From positions 186,001 through 250,000 of the forward strand of contig JAPKMP010000002.1 of NCBI GenBank assembly GCA_026645935.1: a DNA stretch of 64,000 nt. Direction: 5' to 3'. A program made the translations under genes and the position numbers. The DNA comes from Candidatus Villigracilaceae bacterium (GTDB lineage: Bacteria > Chloroflexota > Anaerolineae > Anaerolineales > Villigracilaceae). Below the pieces are notes generated by a model. That model searched no databases. It was not told where the DNA came from and saw only the letters and a program-made list of their open reading frames with translations. Of the stretch, positions 24,282 through 34,400 are shown piece after piece (the stretch's first letter is position 1; each line of letters starts with the position of its first letter).

Positions 24282-25511
24282 ATGGCACAGCTCGAAGAAG
24301 TCACCGTAGACTTATATAAACATCTTGTTTCGGAACGCGCCCTTACCGGCGAGACCATGTTATTGAACATGGGTCCCCAACATCCGTCCACGCACGGCGT
24401 GTTGCGCCTGTTGCTGGAACTGGATGGCGAGGTTGTTGTCAACTGCATCCCCGATGTCGGCTTTTTGCATACCGGCATTGAAAAGAACATGGAAGCCAAG
24501 ACCTACCAGAAAGCGGAGGTAATGACCGACCGCCTCGATTACATGAACACAATGGGCAACAACCTCGCTTACGTGATGGCGGTGGAGAAACTGGTCGACC
24601 TCGATGTGCCGCCGCGCGCCCAAGCCCTGCGCGTCATCCTGGTGGAACTTCAACGCATCGCGTCGCATTTGGTCTGGCTCGGCACTTCGGGTCTCGATCT
24701 CGCTGCGATGTCCATGTTCCTTTATTGCTTCCGCGAGCGCGAACAAATTCTCGATATCTTCGAACTTGTCTCCGGTCAACGGATGATGACGACTTATATC
24801 CGCCCCGGCGGCGTATGGCGGGATGTGCCGGTCGAGTTCGAAAAGGCCGTGCGCGATTTCATCAAGATCTTCCCCAAACGGATCGACGAATACGAAAGAT
24901 TATTGACGAAGAATCCGCTTTTCATCGACCGTATGGTGGATATCGGCTACCTGAGCAAAGAGACGGCTCTTTCCTACGGGGTGACGGGTCCCACCCTGCG
25001 AGCCTCGGGCGTCGATTGGGACCTTCGCAAGACCCGTCCATACATGGGATATGAGCAGTACGATTTCGATGTGCCGGTGCTGACCGAGGGCGATACCTAC
25101 GCGCGTTACCTTGTGCGCATCGAGGAATTGCGCCAGACCCTGCGGATCGTCGAGCAGGCTTTGAATAAACTGCCAATGGGACCGGTTCGCTCGGACAACC
25201 GCAAATACGTCCCGCCGCCGCGCTCGGAGATCGGCTTGAGCATGGAAGCGCTCATCCATCACTTCAAGTTATGGACGGAGGGTTTCCTTGCGCCGAATGC
25301 ATCCGTTTACAGCGCGGTGGAATCACCGCGCGGTGAATTGGGGGTCCTGCTCGAAGGGGACGGCGGACCCAAGCCGCGGCGGGTTCACATGCGCACGCCA
25401 TCGTTCGACAACCTTGCCGTCCTGCCGGAACTTGTCAAGGGGCACCTGGTTGCCGACCTGGTCGCCATCCTCGCCTCCATCGATATCGTCCTCGGAGATA
25501 TTGACCGATGA
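24282..25511 (+). CDS. nuoD: NADH-quinone oxidoreductase subunit D
   Basis: A 409-residue 49-kDa-type subunit that forms most of the quinone pocket. Conserved blocks are NMGPQHPSTHGVLRLLLELDG with the quinone-site His, GFLHTGIEKNME, YLGTSGLD-like VWLGTSGLDLAAM, and the ending ADLVAILASIDIVLGDIDR. The frame is open far upstream, but ATG 24282, two bases after nuoC, gives the normal start. The stop overlaps the nuoE ATG. Confidence 0.96.
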   Translation: MAQLEEVTVDLYKHLVSERALTGETMLLNMGPQHPSTHGVLRLLLELDGEVVVNCIPDVGFLHTGIEKNMEAKTYQKAEVMTDRLDYMNTMGNNLAYVMAVEKLVDLDVPPRAQALRVILVELQRIASHLVWLGTSGLDLAAMSMFLYCFREREQILDIFELVSGQRMMTTYIRPGGVWRDVPVEFEKAVRDFIKIFPKRIDEYERLLTKNPLFIDRMVDIGYLSKETALSYGVTGPTLRASGVDWDLRKTRPYMGYEQYDFDVPVLTEGDTYARYLVRIEELRQTLRIVEQALNKLPMGPVRSDNRKYVPPPRSEIGLSMEALIHHFKLWTEGFLAPNASVYSAVESPRGELGVLLEGDGGPKPRRVHMRTPSFDNLAVLPELVKGHLVADLVAILASIDIVLGDIDR

Positions 25512-26005
25512 GCCTCGAAAAAAAATACGCGAAGGAAATCAAACAGATCCTTGCCAAATACCCGCCGGAGCATAAGCGCTCGGCGGTCATGCCCTTGCTC
25601 TACCTTGCCCAGCGCGAGGCAGGGTACATCAACAAGGAAGCGATGAAGGAAATCGCCCATCTGCTCGACATCACCGAGACGGATGTCGCTTCCATTGTCG
25701 GGTTCTACACGCTGTATCACGATAGAAAAGCCGGAAAGTATCGCATGCAGGTCTGTACCGATCTGCCCTGCGCGCTCCGCGGCGCGGACGAATTCCTCGA
25801 TAAATTATGCGGGAACCTTGGAATCAAAGTGGGCGAGACGACGGAAGACGGGTTGGTCACGGTCGAATCTGTGATGTGCCTTGCCGCCTGCGACCGCGCT
25901 CCCATGTTCCAGACCCAGGGACCGGACGGGATCAAATATCACGAGTATATGACCGTGGACAGGACGATGGAATTGATCGAGGCGTTGAAAGGGGTGAAGG
26001 AATGA
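25508..26005 (+). CDS. nuoE: NADH-quinone oxidoreductase subunit E
   Basis: A 165-residue thioredoxin-like subunit carrying the [2Fe-2S] cluster N1a. Ligands are CTDLPC (CxxxxC) and CLAACD (CxxxC). An N-terminal helical part includes PEHKRSAVMPLLYLAQREAGY. It starts in the nuoD stop and ends in the nuoF start (ATGA overlaps on both sides), so the three are translationally coupled. Confidence 0.96.
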   Translation: MSLEKKYAKEIKQILAKYPPEHKRSAVMPLLYLAQREAGYINKEAMKEIAHLLDITETDVASIVGFYTLYHDRKAGKYRMQVCTDLPCALRGADEFLDKLCGNLGIKVGETTEDGLVTVESVMCLAACDRAPMFQTQGPDGIKYHEYMTVDRTMELIEALKGVKE

Positions 26006-27249
26006 CCCACATCCTTTTGCGCCACCGCGACGTCCCGGATATCAACAAGCTCAGCGTTTATAAAAAGAACGGCGGTTTCGACGCGTTCAAAAAAGCGGTC
26101 ACCAGGATGAAGCCGAACGAAGTGACCGATGTGGTCAAAGCCTCGGGCTTGAAGGGAAGAGGCGGCGCGGGCTTCCCGACCGGCATGAAGTGGGCGTTCA
26201 TCGACAAAAATAACTGGCCTCACTATGTAGTGGCAAATGCGGATGAGTCCGAGCCGGGCACATTCAAAGACCGCGAGATCATGGAAAGCAATCCCTTCCA
26301 ATTTTTGGAGGGTCTGGCAATTGCCTGTTATGCCGTTGGCGCAACTGTGGCGTACGTGTATTTACGCGGCGAGTTCTGGGAACTGGCTGCCTTCCTCGAC
26401 CAGAAGATCGCTGAGATGGAAGAGGCGGGGTATCTCGGCGACAACCTGTTCGGGAAAGATTATTCGTTGAGGATTTTCACGCACCTCGGCGCGGGCGCGT
26501 ACATTTGCGGTGAAGAAACGGCATTGCTAGAATCGCTCGAGGGCAAACGCGGTCAACCACGAGTCCGCCCGCCGTTCCCGCCTTCGTTCGGTCTGTACGG
26601 CAAGCCGACGATCATCAATAATGTGGAAACGTTTACAAACGTGCCGCCCATTATCGCCAACGGCGCGGACTGGTACAAGAACATCGGCACCGCCGACAGC
26701 GCGGGCGTAAAAGTATTTTCGCTTTCAGGGCGGGTGCGCAAACCCGGGAATTACGAACTCCCCTTCGGATCGACCTTTCGTAACTTGATCTACGAACACG
26801 GCATGGGAATCCAGGAAGGACGACCCATCAAAGCCATCATGCCCGCCGGCGCTTCGTCTTCTTTGATCGTGGTGGATGAAAAAGTATTGGATACGCCGAT
26901 GGATTACGCCACCGTGCGCACGTTGGGCGCCGATCTCGGCTCTGCCTCGGTGATCGTGCTGGACGACACCGTGGACATCGACTGGGTCATCAATAAGACG
27001 ATCCACTTCTTCAAGCACGAATCCTGCGGGAAGTGCACTCCCTGCCGGGAGGGCAATCACTGGATGCGCAACCTGACGGAACGCATTCATCAGGGAACAG
27101 GTTCCGGCGAAGATGTATCCCTGCTGTTGAATGTTGCAAAACAAATGCAGGGGAAATGCCTGTGCGCATTGGGCGAATTCGCCACCATGGCGGTGGTGAC
27201 GGGCATCGAAAGGTTCCCGGAGGATTTCAAGAAAGCGGTAAAGGCGTAA
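26002..27249 (+). CDS. nuoF: NADH-quinone oxidoreductase subunit F
   Basis: A 415-residue NADH-binding subunit with FMN and cluster N3. GLKGRGGAGFPTGMKW is the FMN/NADH glycine-rich loop, NADESEPGTFKDRE the NADH contact, and ESCGKCTPCREG plus the later Cys in GKCLCALG ligate the [4Fe-4S] cluster. It accepts hydride from NADH at the tip of the peripheral arm. ATG 26002 overlaps the nuoE stop. Confidence 0.96.
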   Translation: MTHILLRHRDVPDINKLSVYKKNGGFDAFKKAVTRMKPNEVTDVVKASGLKGRGGAGFPTGMKWAFIDKNNWPHYVVANADESEPGTFKDREIMESNPFQFLEGLAIACYAVGATVAYVYLRGEFWELAAFLDQKIAEMEEAGYLGDNLFGKDYSLRIFTHLGAGAYICGEETALLESLEGKRGQPRVRPPFPPSFGLYGKPTIINNVETFTNVPPIIANGADWYKNIGTADSAGVKVFSLSGRVRKPGNYELPFGSTFRNLIYEHGMGIQEGRPIKAIMPAGASSSLIVVDEKVLDTPMDYATVRTLGADLGSASVIVLDDTVDIDWVINKTIHFFKHESCGKCTPCREGNHWMRNLTERIHQGTGSGEDVSLLLNVAKQMQGKCLCALGEFATMAVVTGIERFPEDFKKAVKA

Positions 27250-27310
27250 AACGACATTCGATAATCGGTATTCAAAGTTCGAATGATGAATATCGTTTCC
27301 CGGAGACTTA

Positions 27311-29773
27311 ATGAGTAAACAAGTCAATCTCACGATCAATGGAAAACAAGTCACTGCGCCGGAGGGCATGACTGTGGCAGATGCCGCGAAGCTGGCGGGC
27401 ATCGATATCCCCGTCTTTTGCCACCATCCAAAACTCGAACCGGTGGGCATGTGCCGGATGTGCCTGGTGGAGATCGGCCGTCCGATGCGCGACCGCAACA
27501 CAGGGCAGTTCGTCATGGAGAATGGGCAGCCGAAAATACAATTCATGCCCAAATTGGAAACCGCATGCACCAACCGGGTTGAAGAGGGTCTGGTGGTCTT
27601 AACGACGACCGAAAAGGCAGTTGATGGGCAGCGCGGGACGGTGGAATTTTTACTGACATCACATCCGCTCGACTGCCCGATCTGCGACAAGGGCGGGGAG
27701 TGTCCGCTTCAGAACCTGACGATGGCTCACGGTCCTGGAAAGAGCCGTTTCAATTACAACGAGAAACAGCATCTCGATAAGATGATCCCGCTCGGAGAGT
27801 TGATCTACCTCGACCGCGAACGCTGCATCCAGTGCGCGCGCTGTATCCGCTTTCAGGATGAAGTGGCGGGGGAGGCGGTGCTCGGGTTCGACGACCGCGG
27901 GCGATATACGCAGATCATTTCTGTTTCCGACCCGGGATTCGATTCGGTTTTTTCAGGCAATACAACGGATATCTGCCCGGTCGGGGCATTGACCACCACG
28001 GATTTCCGCTTCGGCGCACGGCCCTGGGAGTTGGATGCCCAGGCTTCGATCTGCACTCAATGCCCGGTGGGATGCAATACCACGCTCAACATCCGGCGCG
28101 AAGCGAAGGCTGGCGGCGAAGTGGTCGTCAAACGGGTCATGCCGCGCCAGAACGAGGAAGTGAACGAGATCTGGCTGTGCGACAAGGGACGCTTCACCTA
28201 TCATTACACGGAGGGAAAAGAACGGCTCACCAAGCCGATGGTGCGACGCGATGGAAAACTTGCCCGCGCCTCATGGGATGCGGCGACCAAATTTGCGGCG
28301 GAGAAATTCAACGCGCACAAAAAGGATTTCGTGGTGCTCGCTTCGGGCAGGCTTTCCAATGAAGACCTTTTCAACTTAAAGTCGCTGGCGGATACGGCGG
28401 GCGGCGAAGCAATTCTGTATTCCGATATGGGCGGCGGCGAGTTGACCCAGTTGGTGGGCGTCGGCGCGGGAACGAACCTCGGCAGGATGGGCAAAGGCGA
28501 TGCGATTTTGGTCATTGCTTCGGATCTATATGAAGAAGCGCCGATCTGGTGGCTGCGGGTCAAGCAGGCGGCGGATCGCGGCGCGACATTGATCGTGGCC
28601 AACCCGCGCACGACGAAACTTGACCGTTTTGCCAAGTACCACATCCATTACGCCTATGGCGATGAGATCAAGACCATCCACGATTTTGGAAAGAAAAGCA
28701 GGATCTCGGATGAATTTGCCAAAGCAAAGAACGCGGTGATCTTCTATGGAAGCGAAGGTCTCGGCGTGAATGGGACATCCGCGCTGGCTTCGGCGTGCGC
28801 AGTGCTGTTGAAGGAAAGCGGGCACGCGGGCAATGCGAACAACGGTTTGATCGGCGTGTGGCAGAGAGCCAACGACCAGGGCGCATTCGAGATCGGTTTC
28901 CGCCCAGTGCCAAACCTTGAGAAAGCGTTGAAGGGAAAAGCCGTTTACATTGCAGGCGCGGATCCCGTCGGTGACGACCCCAACCTCGCCAAAGCCCTGG
29001 AATCTGCGAAGTTTGTGGCTGTGCAGGAATTGCGTGAGACCGCCACCACAGAAATTGCGGATGTCGTTCTGCCTGCGCAGGCGTTTACCGAACGCGAAGG
29101 GACGTTTGTCTCCGGCGAGCGACGCGTCCAACGTTATCATGCGGCGGTCGCGCCGAAAGGCGACAGCAAACCGGATTATGCGATCACCGCCATGCTTGCA
29201 AAGCAGATGGGCGTCATCCTTCAGGGAACGTCCGCGACGGTGGTGTTCGATATTCTTTCCAATTCGGTGGAAGCGTTCAATGAATTAAGCTACGATGCGC
29301 TGGCGCAGGTCCGTGAGCAGTGGCCCATCGTCGGTCGCAGCGACATGTATTATGGCGGCACGACGTATGAAAATACGAAAGGGATGGGCGTACAGCTCCT
29401 CCCGATGGCTCAGGCTGGGGGTACGGTGCGCATCCCCAAGGTCCGGAAAGAGGCGGCTCTTCGTCCAAAGGAAAAAGAGTTATTGGCTGTCCCGGCGAAT
29501 AAGTTATATGACCTCGGTGTGACGGTCCGGACTGCGGGCTTCCTCGACGGTCGGATTGGCGAAATGATGATTTCGATGCATCCTTCAACGGCGAAAAAAT
29601 TCGGCGTGGAAGACGGCCGAAAAGTGAAAATAAGTTTCGACGGCGTGAGCGCTGAGGCGCCCGTCCGGTTGGATGAAACGGTTGCATCGGGTGTGGCTTT
29701 GATCCGGCGCGGGATGGGGATTGCGATCCATGAGCCGGTGATCGCGAAGATCGGCGGGAGGGTGAAATCATGA
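27311..29773 (+). CDS. nuoG: NADH-quinone oxidoreductase subunit G
   Basis: An 820-residue subunit. A plant-type [2Fe-2S] domain comes first (CHHPKLEPVGMCRMC and a later TACTNR). Next is the HxxxC-type region DCPICDKGGECPLQN, then CIQCARCIRFQ with later CPVGAL, and CTQCPVGCNTT as an additional cluster motif. A molybdopterin-oxidoreductase-like body follows without obvious cofactor-binding function, as in other NuoG proteins. The 61-bp gap after nuoF holds a degenerate short repeat (CGATAATCGGTATTC). The stop overlaps nuoH. Confidence 0.95.
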   Translation: MSKQVNLTINGKQVTAPEGMTVADAAKLAGIDIPVFCHHPKLEPVGMCRMCLVEIGRPMRDRNTGQFVMENGQPKIQFMPKLETACTNRVEEGLVVLTTTEKAVDGQRGTVEFLLTSHPLDCPICDKGGECPLQNLTMAHGPGKSRFNYNEKQHLDKMIPLGELIYLDRERCIQCARCIRFQDEVAGEAVLGFDDRGRYTQIISVSDPGFDSVFSGNTTDICPVGALTTTDFRFGARPWELDAQASICTQCPVGCNTTLNIRREAKAGGEVVVKRVMPRQNEEVNEIWLCDKGRFTYHYTEGKERLTKPMVRRDGKLARASWDAATKFAAEKFNAHKKDFVVLASGRLSNEDLFNLKSLADTAGGEAILYSDMGGGELTQLVGVGAGTNLGRMGKGDAILVIASDLYEEAPIWWLRVKQAADRGATLIVANPRTTKLDRFAKYHIHYAYGDEIKTIHDFGKKSRISDEFAKAKNAVIFYGSEGLGVNGTSALASACAVLLKESGHAGNANNGLIGVWQRANDQGAFEIGFRPVPNLEKALKGKAVYIAGADPVGDDPNLAKALESAKFVAVQELRETATTEIADVVLPAQAFTEREGTFVSGERRVQRYHAAVAPKGDSKPDYAITAMLAKQMGVILQGTSATVVFDILSNSVEAFNELSYDALAQVREQWPIVGRSDMYYGGTTYENTKGMGVQLLPMAQAGGTVRIPKVRKEAALRPKEKELLAVPANKLYDLGVTVRTAGFLDGRIGEMMISMHPSTAKKFGVEDGRKVKISFDGVSAEAPVRLDETVASGVALIRRGMGIAIHEPVIAKIGGRVKS

Positions 29774-30942
29774 CGGATTGGACGATCTGGGTTGAATGGG
29801 TGGTGAAGGGTTTTATCCTGTGCATGATCCTGTTGACAGGATTTGCCTATTTGACCTTGTACGAACGCCGCGCGCTTGCGCGCATTCAGGTGCGCGTGGG
29901 ACCGAACCGGGCGGGTCCGCAGGGATTGTTGCAGCCCATCGCGGACGCGGTGAAGTTGATCTTCAAGGAAGAGTTGACGCCGGGCAAGGTCTATAAAGTT
30001 GTATTTTTACTTGCGCCCGTATTGACGGTGGTGCCTTCATTGGTCCTCGCTGCGGTCATTCCGTTGGGCGATAAATTTATGCTGTTCGGGCGTGAGATCA
30101 CGCTCTATGTTGCGGACTTGAACGTGGGCGTTCTGTATTTGATGTCAATCGCTTCCATTGCCGTCTACGGCATCGTTCTTGCCGGATGGTCGAGCAATAA
30201 CAAGTATGCGATGCTGGGCGGCATCCGTTCTTCGGCGCAGATGATCTCGTATGAACTTTCCTTGGGTTTGTGCTTTGTTATCGCCATCATTCTCGGGAAT
30301 TCGATGAACCTGAACGAGATCGTGGACGCCCAAAGGGATATGTGGTTCGCAGTGATCCAGCCTGCGGGCGCGCTGGTCTTCATGGTCGTGACTCTCGCCG
30401 AAGTGAACCGCGCCCCGTTCGACATGCCGGAAGCCGAGCAGGAATTGACCGCCGGTTATCACGCGGAATATTCGGGCATGAAGTTCGCCCTGTTCTTCAT
30501 GGCGGAATACCAGAAGATGATCGTCATCTGCATGATCGCGGCGACCCTGTTCTTCGGCGGGTATCGCGAGTTCTGGTTCCTGAAGGATACCTTCTTCAGC
30601 GTCGACTCCGTCTGGACTATCGGGTCATGGCAGTTCAAAGCCTGGTTCCTCGGACCGATCTATATGTTGTTGAAAGTTATCGTTCTTCTCTTCTTTATGA
30701 TATGGATTCGCGCCACCTGGCCCCGCATCCGCTACGACCGGTTGATGGCGTTCGGCTGGAAGGTGCTTTTGCCGTTGTGCCTTGTGCTGGCTTTCATCAC
30801 CGCGGTTGGAATTCTGCTTTTCGATCTGTTGGGCAACCCGATGCTTATCTGGGGAGTGCCTGTTCTTTCGATGCTTTGTATTTTAGTGGTGGTCGCATTC
30901 ATTTACCGCGATCTGAGGAGAAAATCCCATGGGCGTGTTTGA
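29770..30942 (+). CDS. nuoH: NADH-quinone oxidoreductase subunit H
   Basis: A 390-residue membrane subunit, about eight to nine segments. It carries [20 protein letters not shown] and the acidic loop [20 protein letters not shown] that lines the quinone entrance. It joins the peripheral arm to the proton-pumping arm. It overlaps nuoG by four bases and nuoI by fourteen. Confidence 0.96.
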   Translation: MTDWTIWVEWVVKGFILCMILLTGFAYLTLYERRALARIQVRVGPNRAGPQGLLQPIADAVKLIFKEELTPGKVYKVVFLLAPVLTVVPSLVLAAVIPLGDKFMLFGREITLYVADLNVGVLYLMSIASIAVYGIVLAGWSSNNKYAMLGGIRSSAQMISYELSLGLCFVIAIILGNSMNLNEIVDAQRDMWFAVIQPAGALVFMVVTLAEVNRAPFDMPEAEQELTAGYHAEYSGMKFALFFMAEYQKMIVICMIAATLFFGGYREFWFLKDTFFSVDSVWTIGSWQFKAWFLGPIYMLLKVIVLLFFMIWIRATWPRIRYDRLMAFGWKVLLPLCLVLAFITAVGILLFDLLGNPMLIWGVPVLSMLCILVVVAFIYRDLRRKSHGRV

Positions 30943-31450
30943 TCCCATTATCGAACTTTCAAAGGGATTGGGCGAGACCCTGCGCTCCTTCCTGACGGAG
31001 AAGACGGTTACCTACCAGTACCCCGAAGAGAAGCGACCTGTCCGGCCGCGCTTCCGCGGACGCCACGTCTTGAAGCGCTACGACAACGGCTTGGAGAAAT
31101 GCATCGGCTGTTCGCTCTGCGCCGCCGCCTGCCCTGCGGATGCGATCTTCGTGGAAGCCTCGGAGAACACCGACGATAAACGCTTCTCGCCCGGTGAAAG
31201 ATACGCCTCGACCTACGAGATCAATATGCTGCGCTGCATCTATTGCGGGTTCTGCGAGGATGCATGCCCGACCGAGGCGATCGTGCTGGGCGATAACTAC
31301 GAGCTTTCGTTCACCAGCCGCGAACAGGCGATCTATGGCAAGGATATGCTGCTGGAGCCGGTCGCATCGGAGAATATGCTTACGCCGCGTAAGGTAGAGG
31401 TTGGCATTTATACCCGTTCAGTGCCGGAAATGCAGGATCCCAGAGATTAA
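30929..31450 (+). CDS. nuoI: NADH-quinone oxidoreductase subunit I
   Basis: A 173-residue ferredoxin-like subunit with two [4Fe-4S] clusters (N6a, N6b): [12 protein letters not shown] and [12 protein letters not shown], each with the usual CxxCxxCxxxCP spacing. A short amphipathic N-terminus docks it to NuoH. In an uninterrupted operon nuoJ would follow, but here 7.5 kb of unrelated genes begin 26 bases after the stop, with no terminator between. Confidence 0.96.
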   Translation: MGVFDPIIELSKGLGETLRSFLTEKTVTYQYPEEKRPVRPRFRGRHVLKRYDNGLEKCIGCSLCAAACPADAIFVEASENTDDKRFSPGERYASTYEINMLRCIYCGFCEDACPTEAIVLGDNYELSFTSREQAIYGKDMLLEPVASENMLTPRKVEVGIYTRSVPEMQDPRD

Positions 31451-31476
31451 ATTCTATATCTAAGGAGGATTATTCA

Positions 31477-34400
31477 ATGAGACATAATTATTTTTTCAGA
31501 TGGCTCGCGGTGGTATTTATAATAACCATCTTTGTTTCGTTTGCCCTTATGTCCCCTTCGGCGTCAGCCCAAGAGGGAAATCCTCCTGTACCAACAGATA
31601 CGCCTACAGAAATCTCAACAGAAGAACCTGGGTTTTATCCCACTATTGTTCCGACGCCGACTGTGCCGTTGGAAATCACCCCTGATGATGCCCAACCATT
31701 CAGTATGCAGGGTTTTGAAGAGTCTGTTCCTCAAAGCGCTACTGGTTGGTCGCTCCCCGAGAATATATCATTATCTGTATCCGCTTCAATCAATCCAGAC
31801 ATTTCGATTGCCCCAAATGGAAGTGTGCATATCGTATGGGTGGAGGTGGAAGGCGGACACTCAGATGTTGTTTATAAATATCGAGACGAGTTGGGGGTAT
31901 GGTCTCCTGTTATCAATGCATCTGACAGCGGTTCGTTCAATGCTGGCACACCTCAGATCATAACTGACAGCAATAACACGGCGCATATTGTATGGTCGGA
32001 GGATGACTTTAATAACTCGGAGATCATGTACACCCGATGCTCCGATGGCTCTTGCCTTCCTGCCGTCAATTTATCGGGACCCGCCAACTGGGATTGCGGA
32101 AAATACCCGCCCAACCTGTGGGATTGGAAAAGCGAATTCCCCACTATTGGGATAGATCAGTCAAACCAAATCATGGTCTTATGGCGGGCATATGAACCCA
32201 ATGAGATTACAATGCCTTACAGCACCTGGGAAATGACAGGTTCCCCGCCCGCAACACCCTCAGGATGCATCCCTTACCATCCGGATATCCCCAAGCATGT
32301 AATAGGAGCGGCGCAGGTCGCCGGAAGGGGAGAACGCGATTTCCGGCTGGTCTATGAAGAACTGCCGGACGGCGGACTTCCCGGAATCTACTACGGCATT
32401 TACAGCGACAATTCTTTCACGAAATGGACGACTTCCCTTCTGGGAAACGGCGATTGGCCGGATATCTACTTGAAAGATATCAATCCTGTACATGCAACCT
32501 GGTGCGGATCGGACGGATTGGCAAAATATTGGAATAGCGACGCTTCTGTTGAGTCCATTTCAGACGCTTTGTGTGGGGCGCGGGTTTCGGTTGGAGTTGA
32601 TTCGGTTGAGTTGCCGCATATCTTCTCGAACCACAATTCGCAGATTTACGAAAACATTCGATACCCCGAGGGATGGTCGAGCGGTGTGAGTGTTTCTCGA
32701 ACTCCCAATGGCGCTGCCCAGCAGGATGTTGCTGTGGATGCAATTGGGAATTTGCACCTGGTATGGCTGGATGGCAGGGATGGGAATTATGAAATATATT
32801 ATTCATCAACTGCTACATATGATTGTTCTGGCGTTTCACTATCTCCAATTGCTCAGGCAGTTTTTGATGTAATAAAAGAATCTGAACCTACCCAAGAATT
32901 TTGTGGCAACAAGTTTGACGACCTTATAATTTTGCCTCCTGGTGAGCCTGCATTTCAAAGATTTCACGATTTAGCAGTTGAAGCTAAGTACGAAGTTAAT
33001 TTCACAACTATGTTTTGGGATAAACAATCAGGTCAAGAAGATGGTGTTGGATATATTTTTCTTAGGGGTATTAAAGAGTTATACCAAAAAGTTCAACAAA
33101 ATCCAGAGAATTTCCCAGTAGATGGAGTCCATGTAAGAATTCTTGTTGGAGTGAAAAGATATATTTCTAATAATCCAGATCAGAGAATATACATATTGAG
33201 GGACATGGAAAATCTTGATATCCCTGTTGAAGATAATAAATGGAGAGTTGAAGTAGCCGTTTATAGAGAAGGAGATAGTGATCCAACAGGAACTGGACTA
33301 TTTGGTACACATAGTCATGTAAAACTTATGATAGTAGATGGAAAAACTGTAATAGCAAGCGGTTATAACATGCAAGATGATTATCTTGAAGATTCCCGTC
33401 AAGACATGGGGGTAGAGGTCAATGGACCTATTGCGATTCGCTCCTTAATGGTTTTTGATGAATTATGGAAAGGGGCTTCTCGTTGTGATGAATACATCCC
33501 AAACCAATGTGGACAAGAAACAACCGTAGAAAACATAACTCATAATCCAGAAATTCTTTATCCAATTGTAATAGGTGGAGATACTGTTTTCTCACTTTTC
33601 AGAGATAAAACAAATAAGTTGGCTGACGATGCAATTGCATCGGCTATTAATGAGGCAAGTAGTAATGTTAATATAATCCAGAATCGTTTTATGAATGATT
33701 TTTGGAATCCGCCACAATACGCAGAATCTATATTAAATGTTCTTAATAAAGGTGAAGGGCAGGTGATAGTAAATCTCTTAGTTTCGGGTTCAGATGGAGT
33801 ACGCCCCTTAGATGATTTAGAATTAAGTACTGCTGGTATATGTCAACTTTGGGATCAACTTTATTATGAAACTCCAATAGGAACATATAATTTTACAGCA
33901 AGATATTCTAGTCAAGAAAAGCCAATTCACACTAAAGCACTTTCACTTGATGGATATTTTACTATTGTAGGAAGCCAAAATTTTGACCCAAGTGCTTGGG
34001 GTGAAAATACCACTGGTTCTTATGAAGAACTTGGCGATTTAGCAGAATATAGTCTAGGTATTGATAGTGTTCAAGTTGCCCAAGAATTTAATTCTGAATT
34101 TAATGAAGAATTTTCTTTGGAAAATGGAACCCAGAATATTACATGCCCCTATAACACATTTTCTCCTACATCCTTACAAAGTGTAATTGACCAGACAGCT
34201 TCAGGGTCAGTAGTATTTATTCCTGCTGGAGTATATACAGAATCTGTAACGATCAACAAACCTTTAACACTAATTGGAGCAAACCCAAGTCAAACTATCA
34301 TTCAACCTGTAGGAAACGAACCAACCTTTCGGATCACTTCCAGTGACGTAACCATTGCAAATATGAAAATCAAGGGCGGAGATGGTTATGGAATTGAATT

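Noticed and set aside
25807-26001. N-terminal extension of the nuoF frame
   Set aside because: It lies over nuoE in another frame; ATG 26002 overlaps the nuoE stop as usual in this operon.
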